Shown: in pieces, positions 1 to 6,962 of the stretch
Layout: every line of letters begins with the position of its first letter
Position numbering within the stretch: position 1 is the stretch's first letter
DNA from: Rhodocyclaceae bacterium UBA5602
GTDB taxonomy: Bacteria; Pseudomonadota; Gammaproteobacteria; Burkholderiales; Rhodocyclaceae
Assembly: GCA_002424865.1 (NCBI GenBank)
Contig: DILC01000019.1
Coordinates: 1-13,117 of the forward strand
DNA length: 13,117 bases
Direction: 5' to 3'
The notes under the pieces: model-generated
What the model was told of the DNA's origin: nothing
Seen by the model: the letters and a program-made list of their open reading frames with translations, nothing else
Databases searched by the model: none
Position numbers and translations under genes: made by a program

Positions 1-62
1 CATCAGGCGATGGGGTGTCGGGCGCATTGTAGGAGCCCGATTCATCGGGCGATGGGGCGTCG
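1..62 (+). repeat. Imperfect 20-bp direct repeat flanking REP copy 1
   Basis: Positions 1-20 and 43-62 match at 18 of 20 bases (CATC[A/G]GGCGATGGGG[T/C]GTCG), offset by 42 bp, a multiple of three. The repeat covers the 3' half of the REP plus its flank. It looks like a second, edge-truncated REP unit in tandem. Both units are read in frame by the minus-strand gene (SPDES... and SPD...). Confidence 0.6.
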
Positions 63-610
63 CAGGTAGCGGGCAGTTGCACCAGCGCCGGAACGCCCGC
101 AAAAACGGCGGCGAGCAAATTTTGCTGCGGCCACAGGCCGGATACGAGGGCGGCATCGGCGGCCAGCAACTGGCGGGCGAAGCGGGTGTCGAGCGCGGAG
201 CAGCAGGCAATGCCGGCCTCCGCCAGCACGGGACGGCAGGTTTCCAGCGCGGCAAGGCCGGGGGCGACGACAACCAGTTGCACGCGATAGGGCGCAAGCG
301 CCGCCAGATGCGTGTGCAGCGCGATCAGGCAGCTTGTTTCATCGGCGTCGAGCGCCGCAGCGAAGGCGAAAAAGGTGAGGCCCGACGGGTCGGGCCGGCA
401 GTCGAGCGCGCTGCCGGCGTTGCGGAACAGGCTTTCGCCAGCGAAGGCTTGCGGCGGCTGGCGGGCGGCGCCGTCGATGGCGTCCGCATCGGTTGCCGGG
501 GCGAGGCTGACGCCGAGTTCATCCAGGCGTTGTTCCAGCGCTTGGGCATAGCGCGATAGTTCGCTGCCGGGTTCAGTTTCCGGCCAATTCAGGCGCAGCT
601 TGTTGGGCAT
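1..610 (-). CDS. Partial protein of uncertain function, possibly glycosyltransferase-like, with an in-frame REP insertion
   Basis: On the minus strand an open frame starts at ATG 610 and runs without a stop off the left edge (203 codons seen). It begins MPNKLRLNWPETEPGSELSR. The middle part (about residues 70-180) alternates hydrophobic strands and helices, including LVVVAPGLAALETC and LLAAVFAGVPALVQLP. This resembles the Rossmann-like half of GT-B glycosyltransferases, but I see no catalytic motif, so the function is open. The start overlaps the end of the upstream methyltransferase by 38 nt, which suggests co-transcription and coupled translation; I see no good ribosome binding site. The last visible residues (DAPSPDESGSYN, then DTPSPD) are encoded by a REP element and its flank, not by typical protein sequence. 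The gene may therefore be altered or terminated just beyond the window. Codon use is very GC-rich, like the methyltransferase. Coding status is fairly sure; function is not. Confidence 0.65.
   Translation of the reverse strand, partial: MPNKLRLNWPETEPGSELSRYAQALEQRLDELGVSLAPATDADAIDGAARQPPQAFAGESLFRNAGSALDCRPDPSGLTFFAFAAALDADETSCLIALHTHLAALAPYRVQLVVVAPGLAALETCRPVLAEAGIACCSALDTRFARQLLAADAALVSGLWPQQNLLAAVFAGVPALVQLPATCDAPSPDESGSYNAPDTPSPD
29..53 (+). repeat. REP element copy 1 (GTAG-headed palindrome)
   Basis: A 25-bp copy with a GTAG head, then GAGC and the hairpin GCCCGA-TTCA-TCGGGC, ending GAT. The same 25 bases recur at 2127-2151 and 6835-6859. The head and stem-loop match the general design of bacterial REP elements mobilised by Y1 (RAYT) transposases. 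Unusually, this copy lies inside an open reading frame on the minus strand, where it encodes SPDESGSYN. Confidence 0.8.
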
Positions 611-1793
611 AGGGTTTGCGGGCGACCAGGGCGTAGTCCTGGGCGCTGAATAAAAGTTTTTCGAGATGGCGGGCGGCGTCACTGGGGTCATTCAGGCGCT
701 GGGTATCGCTCCACGGGTTGCTGCGTTCGATAGAGATATCAATGAAGCCGAAATAGGCCGCGCTATGCGCCAGCAGCGGCGCGGGTATCGGCCGCACATG
801 CGTCGGGTCGAGCCAGAAGCTGTAGGCGGCGACTTGCAGGTTTTCGGGGTTCGGGGTTTCGAGCAGCAGCACGCCGCCCGGACGGAGCACGCGCCAGGCC
901 TGCTGGAAGAGTTCGAGCAGGATGTTTTGGGGCAGGTGTTCGACGACCTGGAAGGCGGTGACGGCGCCGATGCTCTCGGCATCCGTGGTGCGCAGGAAGG
1001 TGATCAGGTCAGCTTCGACGACTTGCAGACCCTGCTGGCGGGCTTCGTCAAGCATTGCCGCGTTGTTGTCGACGCCGAGCGCAGCCATCTGATGGCGCGC
1101 CAGCAGCCGCAGCCATTCACCGCGCCCGCAGCCGAGGTCCAGCACCGGCCATTCCGCCTGGCCGACCTGGGCGCAAGCAAGGTGCGGCAGATAATGGCCG
1201 AGGCGTGCTTCGATGTCGGCTTGGTCGCCACGATACTGGTTTTCCAACGCGAGATACCAGTCCGGAAAGAGGTCTGATTCAGGTTGCATCTGGGCAGCGG
1301 CCTGTTGTTGCAGGCGACTGAGGGTTTGCGCTATTTGCCGCTGTGCGTCCTGGCGCTGGCGCCCTTCCCGCGCGAGGGCGGCTTCCTGTTGCTGGAGGCG
1401 CGCCTGGGATTGCATGAGGGTTGTTGCCATGCGTTGGGCTTCGGCCTGCAGCTGCTGGTTGGCAACGCGCAGGGTTTGCAGCTCGGCCAGGGTGTGCTGG
1501 CGGAATGCACGCAGGGTGAGCTTGCCCCAGGCATGCCAGACAAGCGGACCAAGCACCGGGGTGCGCCGCACCAGCCAGCGCATGGACCAGCCGGATAATC
1601 TCCACGCCGAGGCAAGGTTGCGCAAGCGGCGCAGCCATGGCCAACGCCCGATGCGCTTGCGCATGGCGGACGATGGGGGAACAACGGCTGAGTATTGGCT
1701 TTCCGGTGTGTGCTTTATGCCTTGGTCAAGTAACGAGCCGAGGCGTTTTTTGAGCAGATCGACATCCAGGCCGTCTGTGTGCAGTTGTAACAT
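573..1793 (-). CDS. Coiled-coil class I SAM-dependent methyltransferase, surface-polysaccharide type
   Basis: A 406-residue protein is predicted to transfer a methyl group from S-adenosylmethionine, probably to a glycan or lipid-linked sugar. Residues about 97-168 are a Gln/Ala/Arg-rich heptad region (coiled coil), preceded by a basic Trp/Arg-rich stretch that may touch the membrane. The methyltransferase domain follows: a lead-in with YLALENQYRG and a RLGHYLPHL segment, SAM motif I VLDLGCGRGEW (about 217-227), an acidic VVEADL, then AFQVVEHLP and a RVLRPGGVLLLETPNPEN motif. This layout is seen in methyltransferases of O-antigen and exopolysaccharide clusters; the substrate is inference. The start is ambiguous. 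ATG 1793 has a TATAAT at 1801-1806 just upstream, so the message could be leaderless. ATG 1856 is in frame, adds 21 residues and has a GAGG 4 nt ahead, but the extra residues look non-coding. The gene overlaps the next minus-strand gene at 573-610. Confidence 0.88.
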   Translation of the reverse strand: MLQLHTDGLDVDLLKKRLGSLLDQGIKHTPESQYSAVVPPSSAMRKRIGRWPWLRRLRNLASAWRLSGWSMRWLVRRTPVLGPLVWHAWGKLTLRAFRQHTLAELQTLRVANQQLQAEAQRMATTLMQSQARLQQQEAALAREGRQRQDAQRQIAQTLSRLQQQAAAQMQPESDLFPDWYLALENQYRGDQADIEARLGHYLPHLACAQVGQAEWPVLDLGCGRGEWLRLLARHQMAALGVDNNAAMLDEARQQGLQVVEADLITFLRTTDAESIGAVTAFQVVEHLPQNILLELFQQAWRVLRPGGVLLLETPNPENLQVAAYSFWLDPTHVRPIPAPLLAHSAAYFGFIDISIERSNPWSDTQRLNDPSDAARHLEKLLFSAQDYALVARKPYAQQAAPELAGN

Positions 1794-1998
1794 GGGCGCA
1801 ATTATATCTGAGCCTCTTGCAAAACTCCCGCATAGGCCAATCCGGCACAGTACCATTCGCCCTCGTGGAGCGATCTTCCAATGTAACCGGGGTCAGTCGT
1901 GGCGGCCTTCTATCCTGAAGGCATGATCTTGATGATGGAGTACGGGGCCATCCTGCATCGTCGAATGCACAGGCATGGTCGGAAAGGCGGAGCGTGTC

Positions 1999-2120
1999 AT
2001 TGTCGCAATCGCATCAGTTGATCGGCGGACAGGGCAAGGACGCCGAACATCAGGTGTCCCATCACCTTGGTATCGCCCTTGACCATGATCGCATTGCCGC
2101 CGAAGCAAGGGGAGGTGGGA
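1999..2120 (-). pseudogene. Possible gene remnant, unrecognised
   Basis: On the minus strand an open frame reads CFGGNAIMVKGDTKVMGHLM followed by FGVLALSADQLMRLRQ, then a TGA near 1999. The composition is protein-like, with a hydrophobic segment and few rare residues. It has no convincing start, and upstream it runs into REP-flanking DNA at about 2120. It could be the 3' end of a gene broken by REP insertion or rearrangement, or a chance open frame. I do not recognise a family. Confidence 0.2.
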
Positions 2121-2126
2121 CGATGT

Positions 2127-2151
2127 GTAGGAGCCCGATTCATCGGGCGAT
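2127..2151 (+). repeat. REP element copy 2
   Basis: Identical over 25 bp to copies 1 and 3 (GTAG head, GCCCGA-TTCA-TCGGGC hairpin). A further GCCCGAT at 2154-2160 can pair with ATCGGGC at 2142-2148, giving an alternative hairpin. The upstream flank from 2107 also matches the flank of copy 3. Confidence 0.85.
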
Positions 2152-2170
2152 ATGCCCGATATGCCTGACA

Positions 2171-2199
2171 TTGCATCGCGGGTGAGAACCGGCCATAAT
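2171..2199 (+). promoter_or_regulatory. Candidate sigma-70 promoter for the fecR-barrel-cyclase genes
   Basis: A TTGCAT hexamer (2171-2176, 3 of 6 to consensus) is followed after 17 bp by CATAAT (2194-2199, 5 of 6). This predicts transcription starting near 2206, about 126 nt before the ATG at 2332. The spacing is ideal but the -35 is weak. Inferred only from hexamer matches. Confidence 0.3.
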
Positions 2200-2331
2200 A
2201 GTGCGGTGAATGTCATGCCGGATATGTTTCCGCTTTCCTGCTTGATATGATTGCCAAAGGAGTCAGGCCTTGCCAGATTTCAGCATTTGTTTTGTTGGCC
2301 GGTGCGTTTTCACGGTGAAGGAGATTGCATC

Positions 2332-3594
2332 ATGCGACTACTGATGTCCCTGGTCTTTATTGGTTTCAGCCTGATCCATCCGCTGGCTTGGGCCGGCATT
2401 GCAGGCGAGGTGACGCTCAGCAGCGGCGAGGTGCATGTTGGCAAGCTGACCGGCGCCGCTGTCAGTGCGGGTACCCAGGTCAACGAGGGGGACGCGCTGA
2501 CAACCGGGGCTGATGGCTATTTGCATATCAAGCTGGTGGACAACGGCTTGCTGATCCTGCGGCCCAATTCCAGTGTGGTTGTTTCTGCCTATGCCCGCGA
2601 TGCGGATAATCCGGCGCAGTCGCGGATGCGGATTGATGTGGCGCGCGGCGCGGTGCGCAGCGTCACCGGCGCCTGGGGCAAGGCGGCGCCAAAAAATTTT
2701 CGCTTGAACACACCGGTGGCGGCGCTGGGTGTGCGCGGCACCGATTTCACCGTGTTCACCACGGCGGATGTCACCCGCGCTGCGGTGGCCTCAGGCGGGA
2801 TTGTGATGACTCCGCTGGGGGGCGCCTGTTCCGCAAGCGGCGTGGAGCCGTGTGAGGGTGCGTTGTCAGCGGAGCTTTTTGCGGGCAACCAGTTCCTTGT
2901 GCTGCAGGCCAGGGCTGGCGGCGCCAAGGCGGAAATCATCGATGGGCGCCATCTGGATATGCATTCCGAAAAGGCTGCGCCGCCTACTCCGGCAGGGTCA
3001 CCTGCCGCCCCGTCAGGCAAGGATGCGTCGCTGCTGTATCCCGGCTACCTGGATCCCACGGCGCTGGAGGCCCTGCTGGTGGGTGCGGCCTCTCCCGCAC
3101 CCGCACCAACGCGAATCAAGTGGGGCCGTTGGGAAGCCTTGCTTGACCCTAGCCATCCGAGCGACATTCCCGTCGACCGCAGCATGGTGGCTGTGAATGC
3201 GAAGTTTGCGTTGTTCCGCGACAATGCGCCGGCGTTTGTGATGCCGCATGAGGGAACGGCTTCTTTTCGCCTCGATAACCAGGAGAGCTTTTTTTACGAT
3301 GCGGCTTCCCGCCAGGCAACGCCTGCAAGCATCAGCAATGCAAAACTTTCAGTGGATTTTGTGGCGCAAACTTTTGCCACCGCCTTTACCATGCAAAACA
3401 GTAAGCTGAGCACTTATATCCAGGCCAATGGCGGCCTGTTGCCGGATGGCCGCTTCATTTCCAGCATCATTTCGTCGAATGCGTCGGTTAGCGGCGTACT
3501 GGCTGGAACCAATGCCAGCGAGGCTGGCTTTCTGTTTCATCAGCCGGTCACGCCAGGCATCACGGCGTATGGCGCAACCCATTGGGTGCGATGA
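2332..3594 (+). CDS. Secreted FecR-domain protein
   Basis: A 420-residue protein exported to the periplasm. Residues 1-21 are a signal peptide (hydrophobic core after MRLL, AWA cleavage site). Residues about 56-145 match the FecR domain: LTTGADGYLHIKL, LILRPNSSVVV, a basic RGAVRS turn, and the hallmark TPVAALGVRGTDFTV at about 128-142. A Pro/Ala linker (about 211-228) leads to a C-terminal region of about 190 residues that I do not recognise. The domain family is named after the iron-citrate regulator FecR. Here there is no cytoplasmic N-terminus and no ECF sigma gene alongside, so a classical anti-sigma role is unlikely; a periplasmic ligand or peptidoglycan/outer-membrane sensing role is inference. 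The start at 2332 is chosen for AGGAG 8 nt upstream and the signal peptide, over in-frame 2251. The stop overlaps the next start (ATGA), implying coupled translation. Confidence 0.9.
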   Translation: MRLLMSLVFIGFSLIHPLAWAGIAGEVTLSSGEVHVGKLTGAAVSAGTQVNEGDALTTGADGYLHIKLVDNGLLILRPNSSVVVSAYARDADNPAQSRMRIDVARGAVRSVTGAWGKAAPKNFRLNTPVAALGVRGTDFTVFTTADVTRAAVASGGIVMTPLGGACSASGVEPCEGALSAELFAGNQFLVLQARAGGAKAEIIDGRHLDMHSEKAAPPTPAGSPAAPSGKDASLLYPGYLDPTALEALLVGAASPAPAPTRIKWGRWEALLDPSHPSDIPVDRSMVAVNAKFALFRDNAPAFVMPHEGTASFRLDNQESFFYDAASRQATPASISNAKLSVDFVAQTFATAFTMQNSKLSTYIQANGGLLPDGRFISSIISSNASVSGVLAGTNASEAGFLFHQPVTPGITAYGATHWVR

Positions 3595-4829
3595 CGAAAG
3601 AAGAAGCGCGTTGGGCCAAAATAAGTATTGCGGGTTTCAGTCTATTTTGGATATTGAACAGCCCACTGGTTCGGGCGCAGCAGCCAGTGGCCAGCGATGC
3701 CGCTTATGAACAAGCGCAGGAGTCGCTGCGCAAGGATGATTTTCCGCTGGCCATCGAGCAATTGGAGGCATTGCGCCTGCGTGATAAAAATCATGCGGGC
3801 GCGCTGCTTGACCTGGCTTATCTGTATTGCCGCGCAGGACAAAAACCCCGGGTTGATGAACTATTGTTGACGCTGGAGGCGGAGTTTTCGCCACCGCCAC
3901 GGATCATGGACTTGATCCGCGAACTCCATCAGCGGGATTGTTCTGTCAGCCAGCGCAGGACCAAATGGGGAGTGGCCGTGGCGCTAGGGCGCGATTCCAA
4001 TGTTAACCAGGGCAGCCTGGTCAAATCATTCCCGCTGAGTTCAGGTTTGAATCTGGAACTGACTGACGATTTCCTGCCAAAATCCAGCCCGTTTTTCAGC
4101 TTGAGCGCATATGTCAGCCACGTGCTGGATAACAATAATCTGGTCTATGGCGCTTTGCTGGCCCAGCAATATCCGGCGGCATCCAGTTTTGACCTGGCCG
4201 GGTTTTCCGCCGGCCACATGCGCGTCTTTCCAGGCCGGGACTGGTTGGTATCCACCGACACGAACGCGACCATGAGAACTTTAGGCAATGCCTTGTATTA
4301 TGAGGCATTGTCGGGAAGCTTCCAGGTAACTCCCGCCACCCATCAGGCAGACCGCCCCTTCGGCTTTGACATGCGTGTGGTGTATGCCCATTACCCTACC
4401 CGCGTGGGACTCGATAACCTGGAGGCGACTTTCCTGATCCCCTACCGTCGGCAAATTTCGGACAAGCTGAACGCACGTTTTTCAGCAGGCTGGATGATCG
4501 ACAAGGCCCTGGGCAGCCGGCCCGGCGGAAACCGCACGGGGGAGGTTTTTGGCGCTGAGTTTTTCTACCAGTATTCCGGTGTATGGAATTTTCATGCCGG
4601 GTGGGTAGGCAAGCGGCTCAAGGGCGAGGAGCCATATGCCCCGCCATTGCTCGCGATGGTCAGGGAACAACGCCAGCAATTCACTTCTGTTGCTGCCGAT
4701 AGGCGGCTGACCGGGAACAGCTTGCTCAGGGTTGAGCTGCAGCGTTCTGACAACGCGGATACAGTCCCTATTTACCGCTACAAAAGCAATTATGTCGTGG
4801 TGTCGTGGGTCTGGGAAGGCGGCAAATGA
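3591..4829 (+). CDS. TPR plus outer-membrane beta-barrel protein
   Basis: A 412-residue envelope protein. Residues 1-29 form a signal peptide (ISIAGFSLFWIL core, VRA cleavage). Residues about 36-100 form TPR-like helices (AAYEQAQESLRKDDFPLAIE, then HAGALLDLAYLYCRAGQ). From about 125 to the end the sequence alternates in the manner of an outer-membrane beta-barrel, opening with WGVAVALGRDSNVNQG and closing with SNYVVVSWVWEGGK. The order TPR then barrel, and the GRDSNVNQG strand, resemble the Slam/DUF560 group of outer-membrane translocators, but identity is unproven. The start at ATG 3591 makes an ATGA overlap with the FecR-domain gene; a TTG nine bases upstream is less likely. The close coupling suggests the two products act together at the outer membrane. 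A role in exporting or sensing a surface protein is inference. Confidence 0.85.
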   Translation: MTKEEARWAKISIAGFSLFWILNSPLVRAQQPVASDAAYEQAQESLRKDDFPLAIEQLEALRLRDKNHAGALLDLAYLYCRAGQKPRVDELLLTLEAEFSPPPRIMDLIRELHQRDCSVSQRRTKWGVAVALGRDSNVNQGSLVKSFPLSSGLNLELTDDFLPKSSPFFSLSAYVSHVLDNNNLVYGALLAQQYPAASSFDLAGFSAGHMRVFPGRDWLVSTDTNATMRTLGNALYYEALSGSFQVTPATHQADRPFGFDMRVVYAHYPTRVGLDNLEATFLIPYRRQISDKLNARFSAGWMIDKALGSRPGGNRTGEVFGAEFFYQYSGVWNFHAGWVGKRLKGEEPYAPPLLAMVREQRQQFTSVAADRRLTGNSLLRVELQRSDNADTVPIYRYKSNYVVVSWVWEGGK

Positions 4830-4864
4830 AGGGCGGCGGGTTGCGGAAGGCGATGGTGTGGTAG
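4826..4864 (+). other. Twelve-codon minicistron or decayed start ahead of the cyclase
   Basis: ATG 4826 overlaps the TGA of the barrel gene (ATGA), as a coupled start would, but its frame (MKGGGLRKAMVW) stops at TAG 4862-4864. The cyclase continues in a different frame. Either this is a short leader cistron that couples translation into the GTG at 4858, or an indel (or sequencing error) has separated the original start from the gene. Confidence 0.35.
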
Positions 4865-6690
4865 TCCGTTTCCCGGTCCTATTGACCATCCGCATCGGCA
4901 TCGGCTTATTGGCTTGTGCGCTGGCGCTGCTTGTGGAATGGCAGCGTCCGGCTTTCATCGTGCGGCTGGATGAGGGTCTGCGCGACAGTTTTGTGCGGCT
5001 GACAGCGGATCAACGTCCGGAGGACCGGCTAGTCGTGGTCGATATCAACGAGGCCGCGTTGCGCGAGATCGGCCCTTGGCCCTGGCCGCGCCAACGGGTG
5101 GCTGACCTGGTGGAAATCCTGCTTGGCCATTATGCCGCCCGGGCCGTGGGCCTGGATATTGTATTCACTGAGCCCGGCAATGCGCAGGGAGACGCCCGGC
5201 TGGCTTCGCTGGCGCGCCATGCACCGTTGAGCCTGGCGCAGGTATTTGACTACACGCCGCGTAGCCAGGCCATTTTGCAGGGCAGGTTAGCGGGCGGCGA
5301 AGAGCAGCAGCCGGGGCTTGACGGGGTGCCTGCCTACGGGTTTATAGCCAACCATGCCGGGCTTGCGGATGCGCGCTGCGTTGGCAACATAGGCTATGCG
5401 CCGGATGCCGATGGCATTTTGCGCCACACGCCATTGCGCACGCGCTATGCAGGGCGGGATTATCCCCACTTCGCCAGTGCATTGCTGTCTTGTGCGACCG
5501 GCCCTACCGCACTTCCTGAGGGCATCCAGGGGCTTTGGCGTGTGCCCTATACCCATGCCTTGTCGGCTTATACGGTGATTGGGGTAGCCGACATCCTGCA
5601 GGCCAACGCACCACGTCCGCTGATCGCCGGGCGCTTTGTGTTGGTGGGTTCATCTGCGCTTGGGCTGGGCGACCGGGTGAGTACGCCGTTGACGCCGCTG
5701 AGTAGCGGCGTCATGGTACACGCGGCCAGCCTTTCCGGTTTGCTGGACCTGGCCGAGGGGCGGCTTAACCCGCCCCGGTCCGGGCGTGGCTGGCTGCTGG
5801 CCTGGTGTGCGCTGAGCGTCACCTTGGCGGTGATATTCATCGCCCGGCTTGCGGCATGGGAAGGGCTCCTGTTATTGGTTGGTTTTGTCATTTGTTGGCT
5901 GGTTCTGGCTTTTGCTGGGGTTGCGCACCAGGTTGAATGGTCGATAACGGGGCCGCTGTGGGCATATTTTTTCCTGCTGTTGGTGGCCATACCAAACGAG
6001 TGGTGGCAAGCCCAACGCAAAAGCCGCCGCCTGCTGGATACGCTTGCGCACTATGTGGCGCAGCCGGTACTTGACGAGATTGTGCGGCTGGATCTTCAGC
6101 ACAGTCTCGAACCGACGCTGCGTGAAGTTACCGTGCTGATTGCCGACATGGAGAGATATACCCATGCAACCTCGTCACTGTCCCTGGTGGATGCGGCCAC
6201 ATTGACCAAGGGTTTTCTGGACTGCCTGACGCGCCCGGTACTGGCTTGCCATGGTACGTTGGACAAGTACACAGGTGACGGGCTGGTAGCCTTTTGGGGC
6301 GCGCCACTGGATTGCGCAGATCAGGCAGACCGTGCGGTGGGTGCGGCGCTGGATATCCTGGCGGAAGTGGATGCGTTCAATACCCGCCGTCAGGCGCTCG
6401 GGTTTGCGCCGGTACGCGTGCGGATTGGGATTGAGAGTGGCCGCGCGTTGGTGGGGGATCTGGGGACTCCTTTCCGCAGCACTTATACCGCTGTGGGCGA
6501 CTGCATCAATTTTGCGTCCCGGCTGGAGGCCGCTGCCCGCGACCTGCCAACCCGTTTGGTGATTGGCTCAGCGGCCAATGCCCGCCTGGTGCGGCACCAA
6601 ACGCTTTCGCTTGGGGAAATCACCTTGCGCGGTACGCAAACCACGATTGAGGTTTTTACCGTAGCCGAATCCAATCTGTTGGCAAGGTGA
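4858..6690 (+). CDS. CHASE2-domain class III adenylate cyclase
   Basis: A 610-residue inner-membrane receptor predicted to convert ATP to cAMP. One N-terminal membrane helix (about 7-27) leads to a periplasmic CHASE2 domain (about 32-295; key segments VVVDINEAALREIGPWPWPR and AVGLDIVF). Three more helices (about 310-383) and a cytoplasmic cyclase domain (about 424-600) follow. Catalytic residues are all present: metal Asp430 (LIADMERYT), adenine-binding Lys470 and metal Asp474 (KYTGDGLVAFWGAP), and transition-state Asn551 and Arg555 (GDCINFASR). Thr544 sits at the second adenine-contact position, as in class IIIb adenylate cyclases, so ATP rather than GTP is the likely substrate. The start GTG 4858 is chosen for GGAAGG 7 nt upstream; the frame stays open upstream to 4732 but lies within the barrel gene. 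The gene follows the FecR and barrel genes closely, so envelope signals probably drive cyclase output (inference). Confidence 0.92.
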   Translation: MVVRFPVLLTIRIGIGLLACALALLVEWQRPAFIVRLDEGLRDSFVRLTADQRPEDRLVVVDINEAALREIGPWPWPRQRVADLVEILLGHYAARAVGLDIVFTEPGNAQGDARLASLARHAPLSLAQVFDYTPRSQAILQGRLAGGEEQQPGLDGVPAYGFIANHAGLADARCVGNIGYAPDADGILRHTPLRTRYAGRDYPHFASALLSCATGPTALPEGIQGLWRVPYTHALSAYTVIGVADILQANAPRPLIAGRFVLVGSSALGLGDRVSTPLTPLSSGVMVHAASLSGLLDLAEGRLNPPRSGRGWLLAWCALSVTLAVIFIARLAAWEGLLLLVGFVICWLVLAFAGVAHQVEWSITGPLWAYFFLLLVAIPNEWWQAQRKSRRLLDTLAHYVAQPVLDEIVRLDLQHSLEPTLREVTVLIADMERYTHATSSLSLVDAATLTKGFLDCLTRPVLACHGTLDKYTGDGLVAFWGAPLDCADQADRAVGAALDILAEVDAFNTRRQALGFAPVRVRIGIESGRALVGDLGTPFRSTYTAVGDCINFASRLEAAARDLPTRLVIGSAANARLVRHQTLSLGEITLRGTQTTIEVFTVAESNLLAR

Positions 6691-6786
6691 CCCCATTCGT
6701 CTTGGTCTTGTAAAGGCGCAATTTATCGCGCAAGCATGCAAATTGCCGGATCAAATACCGGCTCGCCGTGTTTTCAAGACGCGGGT

Positions 6787-6811
6787 ATCGCGCGATGAAT
6801 CGCGCTCCTGC
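6787..6811 (-). repeat. Variant REP element, inverted relative to copy 3
   Basis: Read on the minus strand this is a GCAG head, GAGC, then GCGCGA-TTCA-TCGCGC, ending GAT. It matches the main REP at 22 of 25 positions. Two of the differences are compensatory (GCC to GCG on one arm, GGC to CGC on the other), so the hairpin is preserved. It faces REP copy 3 across 23 bp, forming a two-unit BIME-like pair. Confidence 0.75.
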
Positions 6812-6834
6812 AAGGGAGGGTGGAACGATGATGT

Positions 6835-6859
6835 GTAGGAGCCCGATTCATCGGGCGAT
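6835..6859 (+). repeat. REP element copy 3
   Basis: Identical over 25 bp to copies 1 and 2. The upstream flank 6812-6834 also resembles 2107-2126 before copy 2 (AAGGG, GGTGG, ACGATG shared, with one extra ATG here). The longer repeat unit is therefore about 45-48 bp for these two copies. Confidence 0.85.
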
Positions 6860-6927
6860 AAGCAGTTGGAGCCCCTTTGATCCCGTGCAGGACGAACGGG
6901 CATCAAACATATTCTGGCCGGACCAAT

Positions 6928-6943
6928 AGTGACAAATATCACA
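6928..6943 (+). promoter_or_regulatory. Crp-type operator, distal
   Basis: AGTGACAAATATCACA matches the TGTGA-N6-TCACA consensus at 9 of 10 fixed positions (A in place of the first T). Its centre is 35 bp upstream of the proximal site. Together the two sites form a 17-bp inverted repeat with a 15-nt spacer. The Crp-family protein encoded at 12494 has the recognition-helix residues that read this half-site. Confidence 0.65.
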
Positions 6944-6962
6944 AACAAGAGTAAGCTTCTTT

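Larger units (their letters stand above)
1794..2331. other. Intergenic region between divergent operons
   Basis: This 538-bp gap separates the minus-strand methyltransferase from the plus-strand fecR-type gene. It holds a REP copy at 2127-2151, a candidate promoter at 2171-2199 and a short orphan minus-strand open frame near 1999-2120. A TATAAT on the minus strand (1801-1806) abuts the methyltransferase start. No complete gene, RNA gene or rho-independent terminator is visible. Confidence 0.6.

Noticed and set aside
77..559. Long open frame on the plus strand at the left end
   Set aside because: Very Gly/Arg/Ala-rich translation typical of antisense reading in GC-rich DNA; the minus-strand frame continues from the methyltransferase and has protein-like composition.
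666..1277. Long open frame on the plus strand across the methyltransferase gene
   Set aside because: It is the opposite-strand reading of a clear methyltransferase with recognisable SAM motifs; its own translation shows no domain or credible start.
1811..1830. AGCCTCTTGCAAAACTCCCG resembling the terminal repeat of some insertion sequences
   Set aside because: Only one such end is present, with no partner repeat, target duplication or transposase nearby; the likeness is from memory and cannot be tested here.
2332..3594. FecR-domain protein as an anti-sigma factor
   Set aside because: It begins with a signal peptide instead of a cytoplasmic sigma-binding region plus transmembrane helix, and no ECF sigma gene is adjacent.
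6718..6746. GCAATTT/AAATTGC inverted repeat after the cyclase stop as terminator
   Set aside because: Arms are only 7 bp and AT-rich with a 15-nt loop, and no T-run follows.
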